From DASSFZ01 sp035292585 (GTDB lineage: Bacteria > Chloroflexota > Anaerolineae > Fen-1058): DNA of 64,000 bases. The notes under the pieces are model-generated. The model saw only the letters and a program-made list of their open reading frames with translations. It made no database searches and was not told the DNA's origin. The position numbers were made by a program, and so were the translations under genes. The DNA lies in the NCBI GenBank assembly GCA_035292585.1, contig DATDPU010000057.1:38688-102687 (forward strand), given 5' to 3'. Below, piece by piece: positions 1-8,532 of this stretch (within the stretch, counting starts at the first letter, position 1; each line of letters begins with the position of its first letter).

Positions 1-783
1 AATGGCGAGCGGGTACAGCTGATTCGACAGGTCGGGGGCCGGCCGGTGTGCGCGCCGGCCGTGCGCGAGTTACCGAGTGCCTGCGACCGCGTGAAAGCAT
101 TCCTGAACGATCTGAGGCGAGGCGGTTTCGACATCGCGATCTTCTTGTCCGGCGCTGGCGCGAAGGCGCTGTTTGAAGCGGCCGATCGGCTGGAGCGCCG
201 ACCCGAGCTGTTGATCGGGCTGAAGCATGTGACAACTGTGTGCCGGGGCTTGCAGCCGGTCGCCGTGCTGAAGCGGAATGGTCTAGCGGTCGGCCTGATC
301 GCGCCCGAACCGTATACGACCGCCGAGCTGCTTCAGGCGCTGGCCGGGCTGGCGCTGGCGGGGAAAGGCGTGGCCTTGCTGCACTATGGCGAACGCAACC
401 CGGCCCTCACCGAAGCCTTGCGCGCGCGCGGCGCACGCCTGACCGAGTTGTGCCTGTACGAGCGGCAGTTGCCGGAAGACCTGGCGCCGCTACGCCGGCT
501 CGTCCGAAACCTCGTCGACGGCCAGCTGGATGCGGTTGCTTTCACCAGCCAGCTCCAGGTGCATTATCTGTTTCAAACCGCCCGGCGCATGGGCTTGTCT
601 ACAGAGTTGCTCAGCGTGCTCAACACAACGGTCATGGTCGGCTCCAACGATCCCGCCTGCACCGCCGCGCTTCAGGAATTTGGGGTGGCGCGCGCGGTCA
701 TCGCCCAACACCCGCAGATGGGCCGCCTGGTCGCGGCGCTGGCCGCGCACGTCGAGCAACCCGCCCGCCGTCACGAAACTTAG
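1..783 (+). CDS. Uroporphyrinogen-III synthase (HemD-like), 5' end outside window
   Basis: The reading frame is open from base 1 and the first residues (NGERVQLIRQVGGRPVCAP) look like the interior of a HemD N-terminal lobe, so the true start lies upstream; the internal GTG at 46 is probably not the start. Motifs include FLSGAGAKALF, VCRGLQPVAVLKRNGL and AFTSQLQVHYLF, which match the two-lobed uroporphyrinogen-III synthase fold that cyclises hydroxymethylbilane in tetrapyrrole synthesis. No regulatory DNA-binding domain follows before the TAG. Some HemD-like proteins in actinobacteria and Chloroflexota are fused to response-regulator parts, so a non-biosynthetic role is possible. The family call is firm and the exact role moderate. 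Confidence 0.85.
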   Translation, partial: NGERVQLIRQVGGRPVCAPAVRELPSACDRVKAFLNDLRRGGFDIAIFLSGAGAKALFEAADRLERRPELLIGLKHVTTVCRGLQPVAVLKRNGLAVGLIAPEPYTTAELLQALAGLALAGKGVALLHYGERNPALTEALRARGARLTELCLYERQLPEDLAPLRRLVRNLVDGQLDAVAFTSQLQVHYLFQTARRMGLSTELLSVLNTTVMVGSNDPACTAALQEFGVARAVIAQHPQMGRLVAALAAHVEQPARRHET

Positions 784-1190
784 GGTTAAGCAGGTTACCA
801 TCGTATCCCGTGTTACGGGATGGACCGTAACACACGTAAACCATCCCCTCAGCATCTGCTTTGAAAAACAATTGTAGAACGCGCACACTTACCCCTGCGC
901 TGCCGCTCAACGCATCTCCTCAGCATCGGGCCAGCTTGCACAAGCCGATGTAACCCAATCTGTATCCTTTGATGTAACCAAATCTGTATCACTTTTTGTA
1001 TCACGATATATTGCCAATCGGGATACGGTGGGCTATGGTCGTAAATAACTCGGTTGCTACCTAGCTAGCCGCAGCTCGAAAACGCCAGGCAGTGAGAAAC
1101 ACCTTGAGTTCATTTGCGAGAACTCAGGTGGCTGCATCTGCAACGTGATGGAGCCAAGTTCAGCCTGGTGACAGAAAGGAAAGGTGTGCT
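784..1190. other. Non-coding region with dyad and direct repeats
   Basis: No gene is evident. A 9-bp perfect inverted repeat GTGTTACGG/CCGTAACAC with a 6-nt spacer lies at 810-833. Two 20-bp direct repeats (GATGTAACCCAATCTGTATC type, one mismatch) lie at 947-966 and 971-990, and a further TGTATCAC occurs at 997. The region probably holds the promoter of the gene at 1191; the repeats could be operators. Confidence 0.45.
947..990 (+). repeat. Two 20-bp tandem direct repeats, 24-bp period
   Basis: Copies at 947-966 and 971-990 differ at one position. They lie about 200 bp before the start of the small secreted protein gene at 1191 and may be binding sites for a transcription factor. Confidence 0.6.
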
Positions 1191-1556
1191 ATGTCTCGGA
1201 AACTAATCTTACTGGCAGTTCTGAGTTTACTCGTCAGCGCGGTAACCACCAGCGCCGCGCCGGTGCACGCAGCCCATGCAACTGCGTTTAACTCTTCAAA
1301 CGAGTTGACCAGCGTTGCGGCGCAAAGCACGGCAGTTCAATGGCTACAAGGCACGCTTATCGCCATTCGCCGACCCTATGGCACGGTGACCTTCCAGTTG
1401 AGTGATGGCACGACTCCAGTGCTCAACCTATCGCGCAGCACGATTATCTTTCGCAATGGATGGCTGGCTACCGCCCATAAGCTTAAAGTCGGCGATAGTG
1501 CACAGGCGACCTATCTCAACGGTACGGTGCTGGGCATCAGTGCCGTAGGCCCGTAA
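1191..1556 (+). CDS. Small secreted protein, DUF5666-like fold
   Basis: This 121-residue protein has a clear Sec signal peptide (about residues 1-27, ending near PVHAA). The mature part holds one small beta-rich domain with the pattern GTLIAIRRPYGTVTFQL, then ILFRNG-type and LKVGDSAQATY-type segments, which resembles DUF5666-like OB-type modules. The ATG is preceded by AAAGGAAAGG, a good ribosome binding site. No catalytic residues are visible. An 11-bp-stem hairpin at 1627-1667 follows and may end the transcript. Function is unknown; a binding or structural role outside the membrane is a guess. Confidence 0.7.
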   Translation: MSRKLILLAVLSLLVSAVTTSAAPVHAAHATAFNSSNELTSVAAQSTAVQWLQGTLIAIRRPYGTVTFQLSDGTTPVLNLSRSTIIFRNGWLATAHKLKVGDSAQATYLNGTVLGISAVGP

Positions 1557-1626
1557 AGCCGGGGTTTGAGACACGGGCGCAAGTTCAATTAAATATGGCG
1601 AGGTTCGCGCCGGGCAAGTAAAGGGT

Positions 1627-1667
1627 TCGCACTACCCTGGCTGGAGCATCCGGCGGGGGTAGTGCGA
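1627..1667 (+). terminator. Hairpin downstream of the 1191 gene
   Basis: An 11-bp stem (1627-1637 with 1657-1667, TCGCACTACCC/GGGTAGTGCGA) encloses a 19-nt loop. No U tract follows, so it may be a Rho-independent-like hairpin or just a dispersed palindrome. Confidence 0.35.
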
Positions 1668-1770
1668 CCACTGTTAGCACAGGGCTGGCAATACGCATGT
1701 ATGCGCCGAAGAATTTGCGCGGCTCCATTGACGTGGAGAATCGGCAGCAAGCGAAAGTAAGGAGGTTCCA

Positions 1771-2083
1771 ATGGCTCAAGACACTCACCTTTACGGCGAA
1801 GTCAACAGCAAGACCGGTTTACAGGACGTGTTCCAGGAAATTCGCCATGACGTGGACAACGCCAAATCCCGCCAGGGTCTTACTGAACTATACAGGCGGG
1901 CAGGCTATCTGATCACGCTGACTCACGCGCCCTCTATGGGAAGAGAAGTTTGGCCGAGAGGCCGCGTCGCTCCGCCAGGTTGCCGAGCAGGAGTTCGGGA
2001 CGACGGCGCGTAAGATTAATCGCCGCGCGGAAGAGATCGGAGCCGAGGCGGACTACGACGAGAAATGGGGAAACGGGCGATGA
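1771..2083 (+). pseudogene. Small conserved gene interrupted by a frameshift
   Basis: A strong site AAGGAGG precedes the ATG at 1771. The first frame encodes a protein starting MAQDTHLYGEVNSK and reaching LITLTHAPS near 1935. It then runs into unnatural Arg/Gly/Pro-rich sequence, whereas the frame starting at base 1937 continues sensibly (WEEKFGREAASLRQVAEQEF and onward) to a TGA at 2081-2083. Removing one base near 1936 would give a single polar, helix-rich protein of about 103 residues. This is either a real decay event or a sequencing/assembly error. I do not recognise the family. Confidence 0.6.
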
Positions 2084-2190
2084 AGACCGCTACCGGGCGC
2101 TCGTACAAGGCCACGGGATCCAAATACCAGGGCGGCGCGGAGAGTACGGACGCCACCGCGACGGAATTCTTCAGAAACCAGGTTTCTTGA
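2080..2190 (+). CDS. Possible 36-residue ORF overlapping the previous stop
   Basis: An ATG at 2080 overlaps the TGA of the frameshifted gene (ATGA). The short product starts MKTATGRSYKATG and ends inside the 41-bp palindrome at 2169-2209. The translational-coupling geometry is the only support; it may well be non-coding. Confidence 0.15.
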   Translation: MKTATGRSYKATGSKYQGGAESTDATATEFFRNQVS

Positions 2191-2209
2191 AGAAACCTGG
2201 TTTCTGAAG
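2169..2209. repeat. 41-bp near-perfect palindrome between convergent genes
   Basis: Arms of 20 bp (2169-2188 and 2190-2209) flank one central base, with nested AAACCAGGTTT and AAACCTGGTTT cores. It lies between the plus-strand small genes and the 3' end of the minus-strand esterase, so it could serve as a bidirectional terminator or be a copy of a dispersed palindromic repeat. Confidence 0.75.
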
Positions 2210-2213
2210 TCTC

Positions 2214-2882
2214 TCACGCTTCACGCAACAGCTCAACCAGCAGGGTTCGCACGAATTTGATCTCGTCATGGTTGACCGTGTGAGCCATATTCGGGTACAG
2301 CCGCACGGTAACAACTGCGCCGAGTTGCTGTAGCACATCGGCCGTGTGCTGCACGCGCTCCTTCGGAATGTGCGGATCGACATCGCTGCACCCCAGAAAG
2401 ACGGGCGCGCCGGCAAATGAACCGGCGTAGTTACGCGGCGTACCGTCCGGGCCAATCAATCCACCGCTTAGACCCACCAGGCCGCCATACCGGCGCGCAC
2501 GGCGTGCGGCGAATTCCAGCGCCAAGCACGCACCCTGCGAGAAACCCAGTAGCATAGTCCGCTCCAGCGGGATACCGGCAGCAGCCACTTGGGCCAGCGT
2601 ATCTGCCACGAAGGCCAGCGCCGACGAAAGCCAGGGTTCGTTACGGGGGATAGGCTCCATGAAGCGGTTAGGGTACCAGGCGTTGCCAGCCGCTTGCGGC
2701 GCGAGGTAAGCCAGGCCGGGCTGGGCCAGTTCATCGACCAGCGTCAGGATGTCTTCGGCGCGAGCGCCGCGCCCATGCAGCATGACCAGCGCCGCCCGCG
2801 CCCGATCGAGCGGTTCGCCGGCCGTCCGAATCGGCTGGCCGCGATGCGGTTGGGCATCTGTATTCGTCGGCTCAGTAGTCAT
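2214..2882 (-). CDS. Phospholipase/carboxylesterase-family alpha/beta hydrolase
   Basis: This 222-residue serine hydrolase has the family pattern of Abhydrolase_2 (carboxylesterase/lysophospholipase-like, YpfH type). It shows VMLHGRGA near the N-terminus (oxyanion region), the nucleophile elbow GFSQGA, a SDVDPH segment carrying the acid, and the histidine in NMAHTV near the end. There is no signal peptide, so it is probably cytoplasmic. Length fits the family. It faces the small genes at 1.2-2.1 kb and shares no operon with them. The substrate cannot be told from sequence. Confidence 0.9.
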   Translation of the reverse strand: MTTEPTNTDAQPHRGQPIRTAGEPLDRARAALVMLHGRGARAEDILTLVDELAQPGLAYLAPQAAGNAWYPNRFMEPIPRNEPWLSSALAFVADTLAQVAAAGIPLERTMLLGFSQGACLALEFAARRARRYGGLVGLSGGLIGPDGTPRNYAGSFAGAPVFLGCSDVDPHIPKERVQHTADVLQQLGAVVTVRLYPNMAHTVNHDEIKFVRTLLVELLREA

Positions 2883-3378
2883 CGGTCACCCCCAGCAATG
2901 TTGTCATACAAAGCCGATTTCATCAGCAGTATTCTTACCAGTAGTGATGCACCCGTTCGCGGATGCGGTGATCGTAACTCACCTTACGCAGTCTGCTCCC
3001 CGACCGCGAGGACACGGGCTTCGAGCGAAGTTGAACGGCGGCTGCGTAAGGTGAGATCGTAAATCTCGCGGACTTGCGCTAAAGTATAACACGTTGGTAA
3101 TCGCCCTTCAAAGTGTTGTTTTCACCGCCGAGTACGCCGAACCGCTCAGCAACGCTGATTAGGAAACCATCAATACGTTTATTTGTAAGAAATGGTATCA
3201 GGAAAATCGGCGGGCCGATGTGTGACGTTTGGCTCTATACATCGCGCTAAAACACGATATGAATAAAGAAAACACTCAGCGTTCCCCATGTGCTTTGAAA
3301 CTGCGCTCCGCGAGCTCGCAACACAACCACCTCCGGTTTGCCCTGGAGCCGCGCAACGCAAGATAACCAGGAGGAAAC
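2883..3378. other. Intergenic region with MITE-like element, upstream of the sensor kinase
   Basis: The 78-bp element at 2978-3055 sits here. A TTTCACCGCCGAG motif (about 3120) is shared with the hairpin at 58937-59006. The rest holds the divergent promoters of the esterase and the sensor kinase, which I cannot place precisely. Confidence 0.4.
2978..3055. mobile_element. 78-bp MITE-like element with 7-bp target-site duplication
   Basis: Perfect 14-bp terminal inverted repeats (CTCACCTTACGCAG at 2978-2991, CTGCGTAAGGTGAG at 3042-3055) are directly flanked by the 7-bp direct repeat ATCGTAA (2971-2977 and 3056-3062). The core has no ORF. Part of it (GCGAGGACACGGGCTTCGAG) is also found in the element at 53474-53591. 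Confidence 0.8.
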
Positions 3379-6300
3379 GTGCCTGAACTCAAGGCCGACC
3401 TGCCTTATCCGACGGCGCGAGGTAAAGCGTATGCTTCGCCTTTCCGCCTCTTGGCGCTCATCGCCGTCTCGGTCTTTGTCATCGAAGCGCTCGTTATGAT
3501 CCTCCTCCTCGGCCTGCCGCCGATGCCCCACGCGCTTAGTGCGCCGCTCGACGCGCTGTTGGTGACCATCCTGATGTACCCCGTGCTGTATCGAAACGTG
3601 GTGCGCCCGATGAGCCGCCACATCGATGAGCGCCGGCAGGCCGAGGCCGCGCTGCGTTGCGCGCACGACGATCTGGAAACGCGCGTGGCCGAGCGGACGG
3701 CGGAGCTGGCGCAGGTCAACCAGGCGTTGCGGGCCGAGATCGCAGAGCGCCAGCGCGTGGACAGCGAACTGCGCGCCAGCGAGGAACGCTTTCGATTAGC
3801 GCTCCAGAATGCGCCTGTGGCAGTGGCAGCCCAGGATCGGGACCTGCGCTTCCTCTGGGCCTACAACCAACGCACGGTGGACCCCAGCGCCGTCATCGGC
3901 AAGACCGATACCGATCTGTTTCCGCCCGAAGACGCGGCGCGGTTGATCGCCCTCAAGCGCAAGGTGCTTGAGACCGAAACGGAAACACGCGGGCAATTGT
4001 GGTTGACCAGCGGCGACAAACGGGTATTCTTAGACTTGTACTTGGAGCCGCTGCGGGATGCCGCCGGTCAAGTCACCGGCATTGGAATCGCCACAGTGGA
4101 CCTGACCGAGATAAAACGAGTTGAAGCGGCGCTGCGCGAGAGCGAGGCGGATCTGAAACGCGCGCAGGCAGTCGCTCATATCGGCAGCTGGCGTCTAGAC
4201 ACGCGGCGGAATGCATTGTGGTGGTCCGATGAGACCTACCGTATATTCGGGATTCCACTGGGAACACCGCTGACGTATGAGGTGTTCCTCGCCAACGTTC
4301 ATCCTGACGATCGGGAGCACGTCGATCAAAGGTGGGCGGCAGCCCTGCGCGGTGAGCCTTACAACATCGAGCACCGCATCGTCGTGGACGGCGGCGTGGA
4401 GTGGGTGCGCGAACGAGCCGAGCTGGAATTCGATGAGCAAGGCACGCTGCTTGGAGGGTTCGGAACGGTTCAGGACATCACGGCGCTCAAGCAATCTCAG
4501 GAGACCGCAACCTGGCTGGCTTCCTTCCCGGAACTCAATCCGGATCCTGTGGTCGAAGTGGATCTGGCCGGACAGGTCCACTATCTCAATCCCGCAGCGA
4601 AACGTCTGATGCCGGACCTGGAGGCGGCAGGCGATCAACATCCGTGGTTAGCCAGCCTGGAGGCGGTGGGCCGGCGATTCCAGTCAGGCGACGCGAGTGT
4701 TGTGACGCGCGAAGTGACCGTCGGCGCAGAGAGCTATCAACAAACGATATACCGCGTTCCGAACAGCCAGCGCGTGCGCCTCTACAGCCTCAACATCAGC
4801 AAGCGGAAACACGCGGAGGCGCAGGTCGAGCAGGCGCGCCGGCGCGCCGAAGCATTGGCGCAGGATTTGCAGGCCGAGCGTGACATTCTCGATACGATCA
4901 TGGAGAACACCAGCGCGCAGCTGGCCTATCTCGACCCCGACTTCAACTTCGTGCGGGTCAATTCCGCCTACGCCCTCAGCTCCGGCCACAGCCGGGAAGA
5001 GTTACTCGGCCGCAACCACTTTGCCTGGTTCCCCAGCCCTGAAAACCAGGCGATCTTCGAGCGCGTGCGAGAGACCGGTCAGCCGGTCGTGTTCTATGCC
5101 AAGCCGTTCGCGTACGTCGATCAGCCGGAGCGCGGCATCACGTACTGGGACTGGTCGCTGGTTCCCCTGAAGGATCAAGCAGGGTGCGTGCGCGGCCTGG
5201 TGTTCTCGCTGATGGACGTCACGCAGCTGAAACGCGCCGAAGAGGTGCTACGGATTGCGCACGACGAGCTGGAGCTGCGCGTTCAGGAACGGACCGAAGA
5301 ACTGGCAACAGCGGAAGAAGAACTGATCCGACAAAACGCTGAACTGCTGGCCGCGCACCAGCAAGCGCAAGCAGAACGCCAGCGCTACAGCGACCTGTTC
5401 GAATTCGCGCCGGATGCTTATCTGGTCACCGACGTAAACGGTCACATTCAGGAAGCGAACGCCGCTGCTGGACGGTCGCTCAACATCGCGCGCACTGATT
5501 TGATCGGCAAGCCGCTCACCGTCTTCATCGCCGAGTCCGAGCGCCAGGCTTTCCGTTCCCAATTGAGTCAGCTGGGCCAGCTGGATCGCATCCAGGAATG
5601 GGTCGTCCGGTTCTGGCCGAGGACTAGCATGGAATTCGACGCGGAACTTACCGTCGCCACCGTCTACAATGTGGCCGGCAAGCCGATCGCGCTGCGCTGG
5701 TTGCTGCGCGACATCACCGAGCGCAAGCAGGCGGAGAAGCAGCGCCGCATTCAGAGCGCCGCCCTGGAGGCCGCCGCCAACGGCATCATCATCACGGATC
5801 GGCGCGGGACGATCGAGTGGTGCAACCCGGCGTTCAGCCGGATGACCGGCTACTCGGCCGGAGAAGTTCTCGGCCAATGCCCGCGCATCCTCAAGTCCGG
5901 CCAGCATGGCCCGGACTTTTATCGACAGCTATGGGAAACGATCCGCGCCGGGCAGGTCTGGCATGGCGAGCTGATCAATCGGCGCAAAGAGGGCGCGCAG
6001 TATACCGAAGAGCAAACGATCACGCCGGTGCTCGACGAGCAGGGGAACATCTCGCACTTCATCGCCATCAAGCAGGACGTGACTGAACGCAAGCGGGATG
6101 AAGAGGCGATTCGCCTGCATGCCGCTCGCGCCGAAGCATTGTCCGAGGTCGCGCGCGCGCTGGCCGAAGCCCGCTTAGACTATCAAACGGTGCTGGATAT
6201 CGTCGGTCAGAGCGGCGCCAAACTGGCCGCTGGATCGTGCGTGATCCGCCTGATCTCAGAAGATGGGCAGTGGCTCAAAGTGGTCACGGCTCATCACCCG

Positions 6301-7410
6301 GACCCCGCCATCGGCGACGCCCTGCGACAGGGCCTGGCGGTTCACACCTATCGGGTGGATGAAGGGTTATTGGGTCAAGTTGTTCGGACCGGCCAGCCAG
6401 TGTTATTATCGGCTACCTCCGCAGCAGTGTTGCACACCGCTTTGAGACCCGAGCATCTCCAGGAGATTGAACGCTTTGGCCCGATCGCCAGTGCGGTCAT
6501 CGTGCCGTTGCGGCTGCGCGGACGCACGATTGGCGTCCTGGTAGGCTGGCGCGATCCATCCCAGCCCCCATTTACACGCGACGATCAACTAACCTTGCAG
6601 CGACTGGCCGACCGGGCGGCGCTGGCGATCGACAACGCGCGCCTGTATCGCGACCTGGAAACGGCCATGCGCGAGGAACAGCAAACGCGGGAACAGCTAG
6701 TGCAAACGGAAAAATTCGCCGCGCTGGGCCGCATGGTCGCTGCGGTGGCGCACGAGCTGAACAACCCGCTCCAGACGATCCAGAATTGCCTGTTCCTCAT
6801 CCAGCAAGACACGGCCGCCGATGCTTCTCTGCATGAATACCTGAACATGGCAGCCTCGGAGGCGCAGCGTCTATCGAACCTGGTGGCCCAGTTGCGGCAA
6901 CTGCTGCGGCCCGGCAGCGCCAGCTCGACGCAAGCGCTCGTCCTTCAACACGTTCTCAGCGAAGTACGCGCGCTGCTGACGCTCCAGCTCGACGCCGGGG
7001 GTGTCGCGTGGCAGCAGGTTACCCTGCCGGGCGATCTGGAAGTGTGCGGCGTGGCCGATCAGCTCAAGCAAGTTTTCCTGAACATCAGCCTCAACGCCAT
7101 TGATGCGATGCAGCCGGCCGGCGGCCGGCTGGTGGTGAGCTCGATCCTTTCGCCCGAGGCCAGCCAGGTGGGCGTGATTTTCCAAGACACCGGACCGGGT
7201 ATCCCACCCGATAATCTCTCCAAGCTGTTCGAGCCTTTCTTCACCACGAAGTCGAGCGGCCTCGGCCTGGGCCTGCCGATTTGCTACGAAATTGTGCAGC
7301 GGCACGGCGGGCACATCCTCGTCGACAGCCAGCCGGGGCAAGGCGCGGCCTTCACGGTGTGGTTGCCGCTCGCCCGCTCAGAGTCGCGCGACCAGGAGCA
7401 TCCCCTATGA
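3379..7410 (+). CDS. Membrane sensor histidine kinase with six PAS domains and a GAF domain
   Basis: This 1343-residue kinase starts at a GTG with AGGAGG six bases upstream. Two membrane segments (about residues 22-48 and 52-75) have almost no external loop. A coiled coil is followed by PAS-type domains near 133-245, 252-372, 379-470, 497-620, 669-785 and 790-905, and a GAF domain near 914-1090. The transmitter shows the H box AVAHELNNPLQTI with His1125, the N box QVFLNISLNAIDAM, the G box DTGPGIPP and GLGLGLPICYEIV. Lack of a periplasmic domain suggests it senses internal signals such as redox state or small ligands. It overlaps the next regulator by four bases and must be its partner. Confidence 0.95.
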   Translation: MPELKADLPYPTARGKAYASPFRLLALIAVSVFVIEALVMILLLGLPPMPHALSAPLDALLVTILMYPVLYRNVVRPMSRHIDERRQAEAALRCAHDDLETRVAERTAELAQVNQALRAEIAERQRVDSELRASEERFRLALQNAPVAVAAQDRDLRFLWAYNQRTVDPSAVIGKTDTDLFPPEDAARLIALKRKVLETETETRGQLWLTSGDKRVFLDLYLEPLRDAAGQVTGIGIATVDLTEIKRVEAALRESEADLKRAQAVAHIGSWRLDTRRNALWWSDETYRIFGIPLGTPLTYEVFLANVHPDDREHVDQRWAAALRGEPYNIEHRIVVDGGVEWVRERAELEFDEQGTLLGGFGTVQDITALKQSQETATWLASFPELNPDPVVEVDLAGQVHYLNPAAKRLMPDLEAAGDQHPWLASLEAVGRRFQSGDASVVTREVTVGAESYQQTIYRVPNSQRVRLYSLNISKRKHAEAQVEQARRRAEALAQDLQAERDILDTIMENTSAQLAYLDPDFNFVRVNSAYALSSGHSREELLGRNHFAWFPSPENQAIFERVRETGQPVVFYAKPFAYVDQPERGITYWDWSLVPLKDQAGCVRGLVFSLMDVTQLKRAEEVLRIAHDELELRVQERTEELATAEEELIRQNAELLAAHQQAQAERQRYSDLFEFAPDAYLVTDVNGHIQEANAAAGRSLNIARTDLIGKPLTVFIAESERQAFRSQLSQLGQLDRIQEWVVRFWPRTSMEFDAELTVATVYNVAGKPIALRWLLRDITERKQAEKQRRIQSAALEAAANGIIITDRRGTIEWCNPAFSRMTGYSAGEVLGQCPRILKSGQHGPDFYRQLWETIRAGQVWHGELINRRKEGAQYTEEQTITPVLDEQGNISHFIAIKQDVTERKRDEEAIRLHAARAEALSEVARALAEARLDYQTVLDIVGQSGAKLAAGSCVIRLISEDGQWLKVVTAHHPDPAIGDALRQGLAVHTYRVDEGLLGQVVRTGQPVLLSATSAAVLHTALRPEHLQEIERFGPIASAVIVPLRLRGRTIGVLVGWRDPSQPPFTRDDQLTLQRLADRAALAIDNARLYRDLETAMREEQQTREQLVQTEKFAALGRMVAAVAHELNNPLQTIQNCLFLIQQDTAADASLHEYLNMAASEAQRLSNLVAQLRQLLRPGSASSTQALVLQHVLSEVRALLTLQLDAGGVAWQQVTLPGDLEVCGVADQLKQVFLNISLNAIDAMQPAGGRLVVSSILSPEASQVGVIFQDTGPGIPPDNLSKLFEPFFTTKSSGLGLGLPICYEIVQRHGGHILVDSQPGQGAAFTVWLPLARSESRDQEHPL

Positions 7411-8210
7411 CCGCTACGAACGCCATCCTCGTCATTGACGATGAGCCTAACCTGCGCCGCAGCCTGGCGCTGGTGCTGCAACGCGCCGGCTACCAGGTGA
7501 CGACGGCCGAGGACGCCCAGGCGGCTCTCTGCGCGCTGCAGGCCGGGGCGTTCGACCTGGCCTTTCTCGATATCAAGCTGCCCGATATGAACGGCATGGA
7601 GCTGCTGCCCCAGATTCGCCGTCTGTGTCCTGACTTGCCGGTGCTGATTCTCACCGCGCACGCCACACTTGATTCGGCGATGGCGGCCGTGCGGCAAGGC
7701 GCGCGCGATTATCTCTTGAAACCGCTCCGGGCGGAGCAGATTTTGACCCGCGTGCGTGAAGTGCTGGCCGAGCAGGCGCAGCCCAAGCGTCGGCAGGAAT
7801 TGGTGGCGCAGCTCGAAGGACTCCTGGCCGAGCTGCACCAGGTCGACGATCCGCACTCGCCCGCGCCGGCCATCCCCTATGCGCAGCCCCCGGCCGATCC
7901 GGCGCGCTATCTGCGACGCGGGCCGCTGATGCTCGACTTGCACGCGCGCCGCGCGCTGTTGCAGGAACGGCACATCCCCCTGCCGCCCTCCACGTTCGAC
8001 TATCTCACCACGCTCATGCGGCACGCGCCCGATCCGGTCAAGTATGAGACGCTCGTGTTAGAGTCACAAGGATACGCCGTCTCGCGGACCGAAGCGCGCG
8101 AAATAGCCGGCTGGCAGATCCACGAGCTGCGCCAGGCGCTCGAACCCGACCCGCAACAGCCTAGCCTGATCATCACCGTGCGCAACGTCGGCTACCGGCT
8201 GGTGACGTAG
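7407..8210 (+). CDS. OmpR/PhoB-type response regulator
   Basis: The ATG at 7407 overlaps the kinase stop (ATGA) with AGGAG upstream, so translation is coupled. The 267-residue product has an N-terminal receiver (acidic pocket VIDDE, phospho-acceptor Asp55 in FLDIKLPD, Thr in LTAHA, Lys in LLKP). After a linker of about 50 residues comes a C-terminal winged-helix domain ending in TVRNVGYRLVT, typical of the OmpR family. OmpR proteins bind tandem direct repeats spaced 10-11 bp, and such repeats occur in the promoter boxes at 8453 and 9746. It probably controls the downstream envelope genes. Confidence 0.95.
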   Translation: MTATNAILVIDDEPNLRRSLALVLQRAGYQVTTAEDAQAALCALQAGAFDLAFLDIKLPDMNGMELLPQIRRLCPDLPVLILTAHATLDSAMAAVRQGARDYLLKPLRAEQILTRVREVLAEQAQPKRRQELVAQLEGLLAELHQVDDPHSPAPAIPYAQPPADPARYLRRGPLMLDLHARRALLQERHIPLPPSTFDYLTTLMRHAPDPVKYETLVLESQGYAVSRTEAREIAGWQIHELRQALEPDPQQPSLIITVRNVGYRLVT

Positions 8211-8263
8211 CCTAGCCGCTCGTCGGCGTTTGCCCGCAGAACGCTAACGCCCACAAGGGGCTA
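8208..8263. repeat. Dispersed imperfect palindrome, copy 1
   Basis: Starts at the TAG stop of the regulator with TAGCCTAGC and ends in CAAGGGGCTA. A related copy lies at 63721-63772, with a similar CGTTTGC centre and AACGCCCAC block. Confidence 0.55.
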
Positions 8264-8279
8264 CACGACGTTTTCCACT

Positions 8280-8311
8280 GCGCGCCGTCGGCATCCCCGC
8301 CGACGGCGCGC
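8280..8311 (+). terminator. Strong GC hairpin after the response regulator gene
   Basis: A 13-bp perfect stem (8280-8292 with 8299-8311) with a 6-nt loop. No U run follows. It probably marks the end of the kinase-regulator transcript. Confidence 0.45.
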
Positions 8312-8401
8312 TAAAGTTGGATCCGCATCGGACGCCGTCGGAAGCAATCCAATGTGACATTGTGACATGGTCGAGCGGTCACCCATCCCCGCGATGAGGC
8401 A

Positions 8402-8427
8402 GGCCTGGACAAACAATTGTCCAGGCC
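8402..8427. repeat. 10-bp-stem inverted repeat
   Basis: GGCCTGGACA / TGTCCAGGCC with a 6-nt spacer, just upstream of the promoter box at 8450. It could be an operator or the hairpin of a preceding terminator. Confidence 0.45.
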
Positions 8428-8449
8428 CTGTGCTTGAGCCGAAGCCAAC

Positions 8450-8496
8450 AAACCCCAAACAACTCCAATGTTATAGACCCCACAACCCGATAGAAT
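8450..8496 (+). promoter_or_regulatory. OmpR-like box plus -10, promoter of the lone receiver gene
   Basis: CCCCAA (8453-8458) and CTCCAA (8463-8468) form a 10-bp-spaced direct repeat, followed by ATGTTA, 17 bases, and TAGAAT (8491-8496). The same arrangement with the same 17-base spacing is found at 9743-9789, which argues for function. Confidence 0.65.
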
Positions 8497-8532
8497 GGAA
8501 AGCACGATCGACCGTGCTGAAGGGAGGTCAGC

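Noticed and set aside
5248..5907. 219-codon minus-strand frame inside the kinase gene
   Set aside because: It lies within strong PAS-domain coding sequence and has no recognisable product or start signal.
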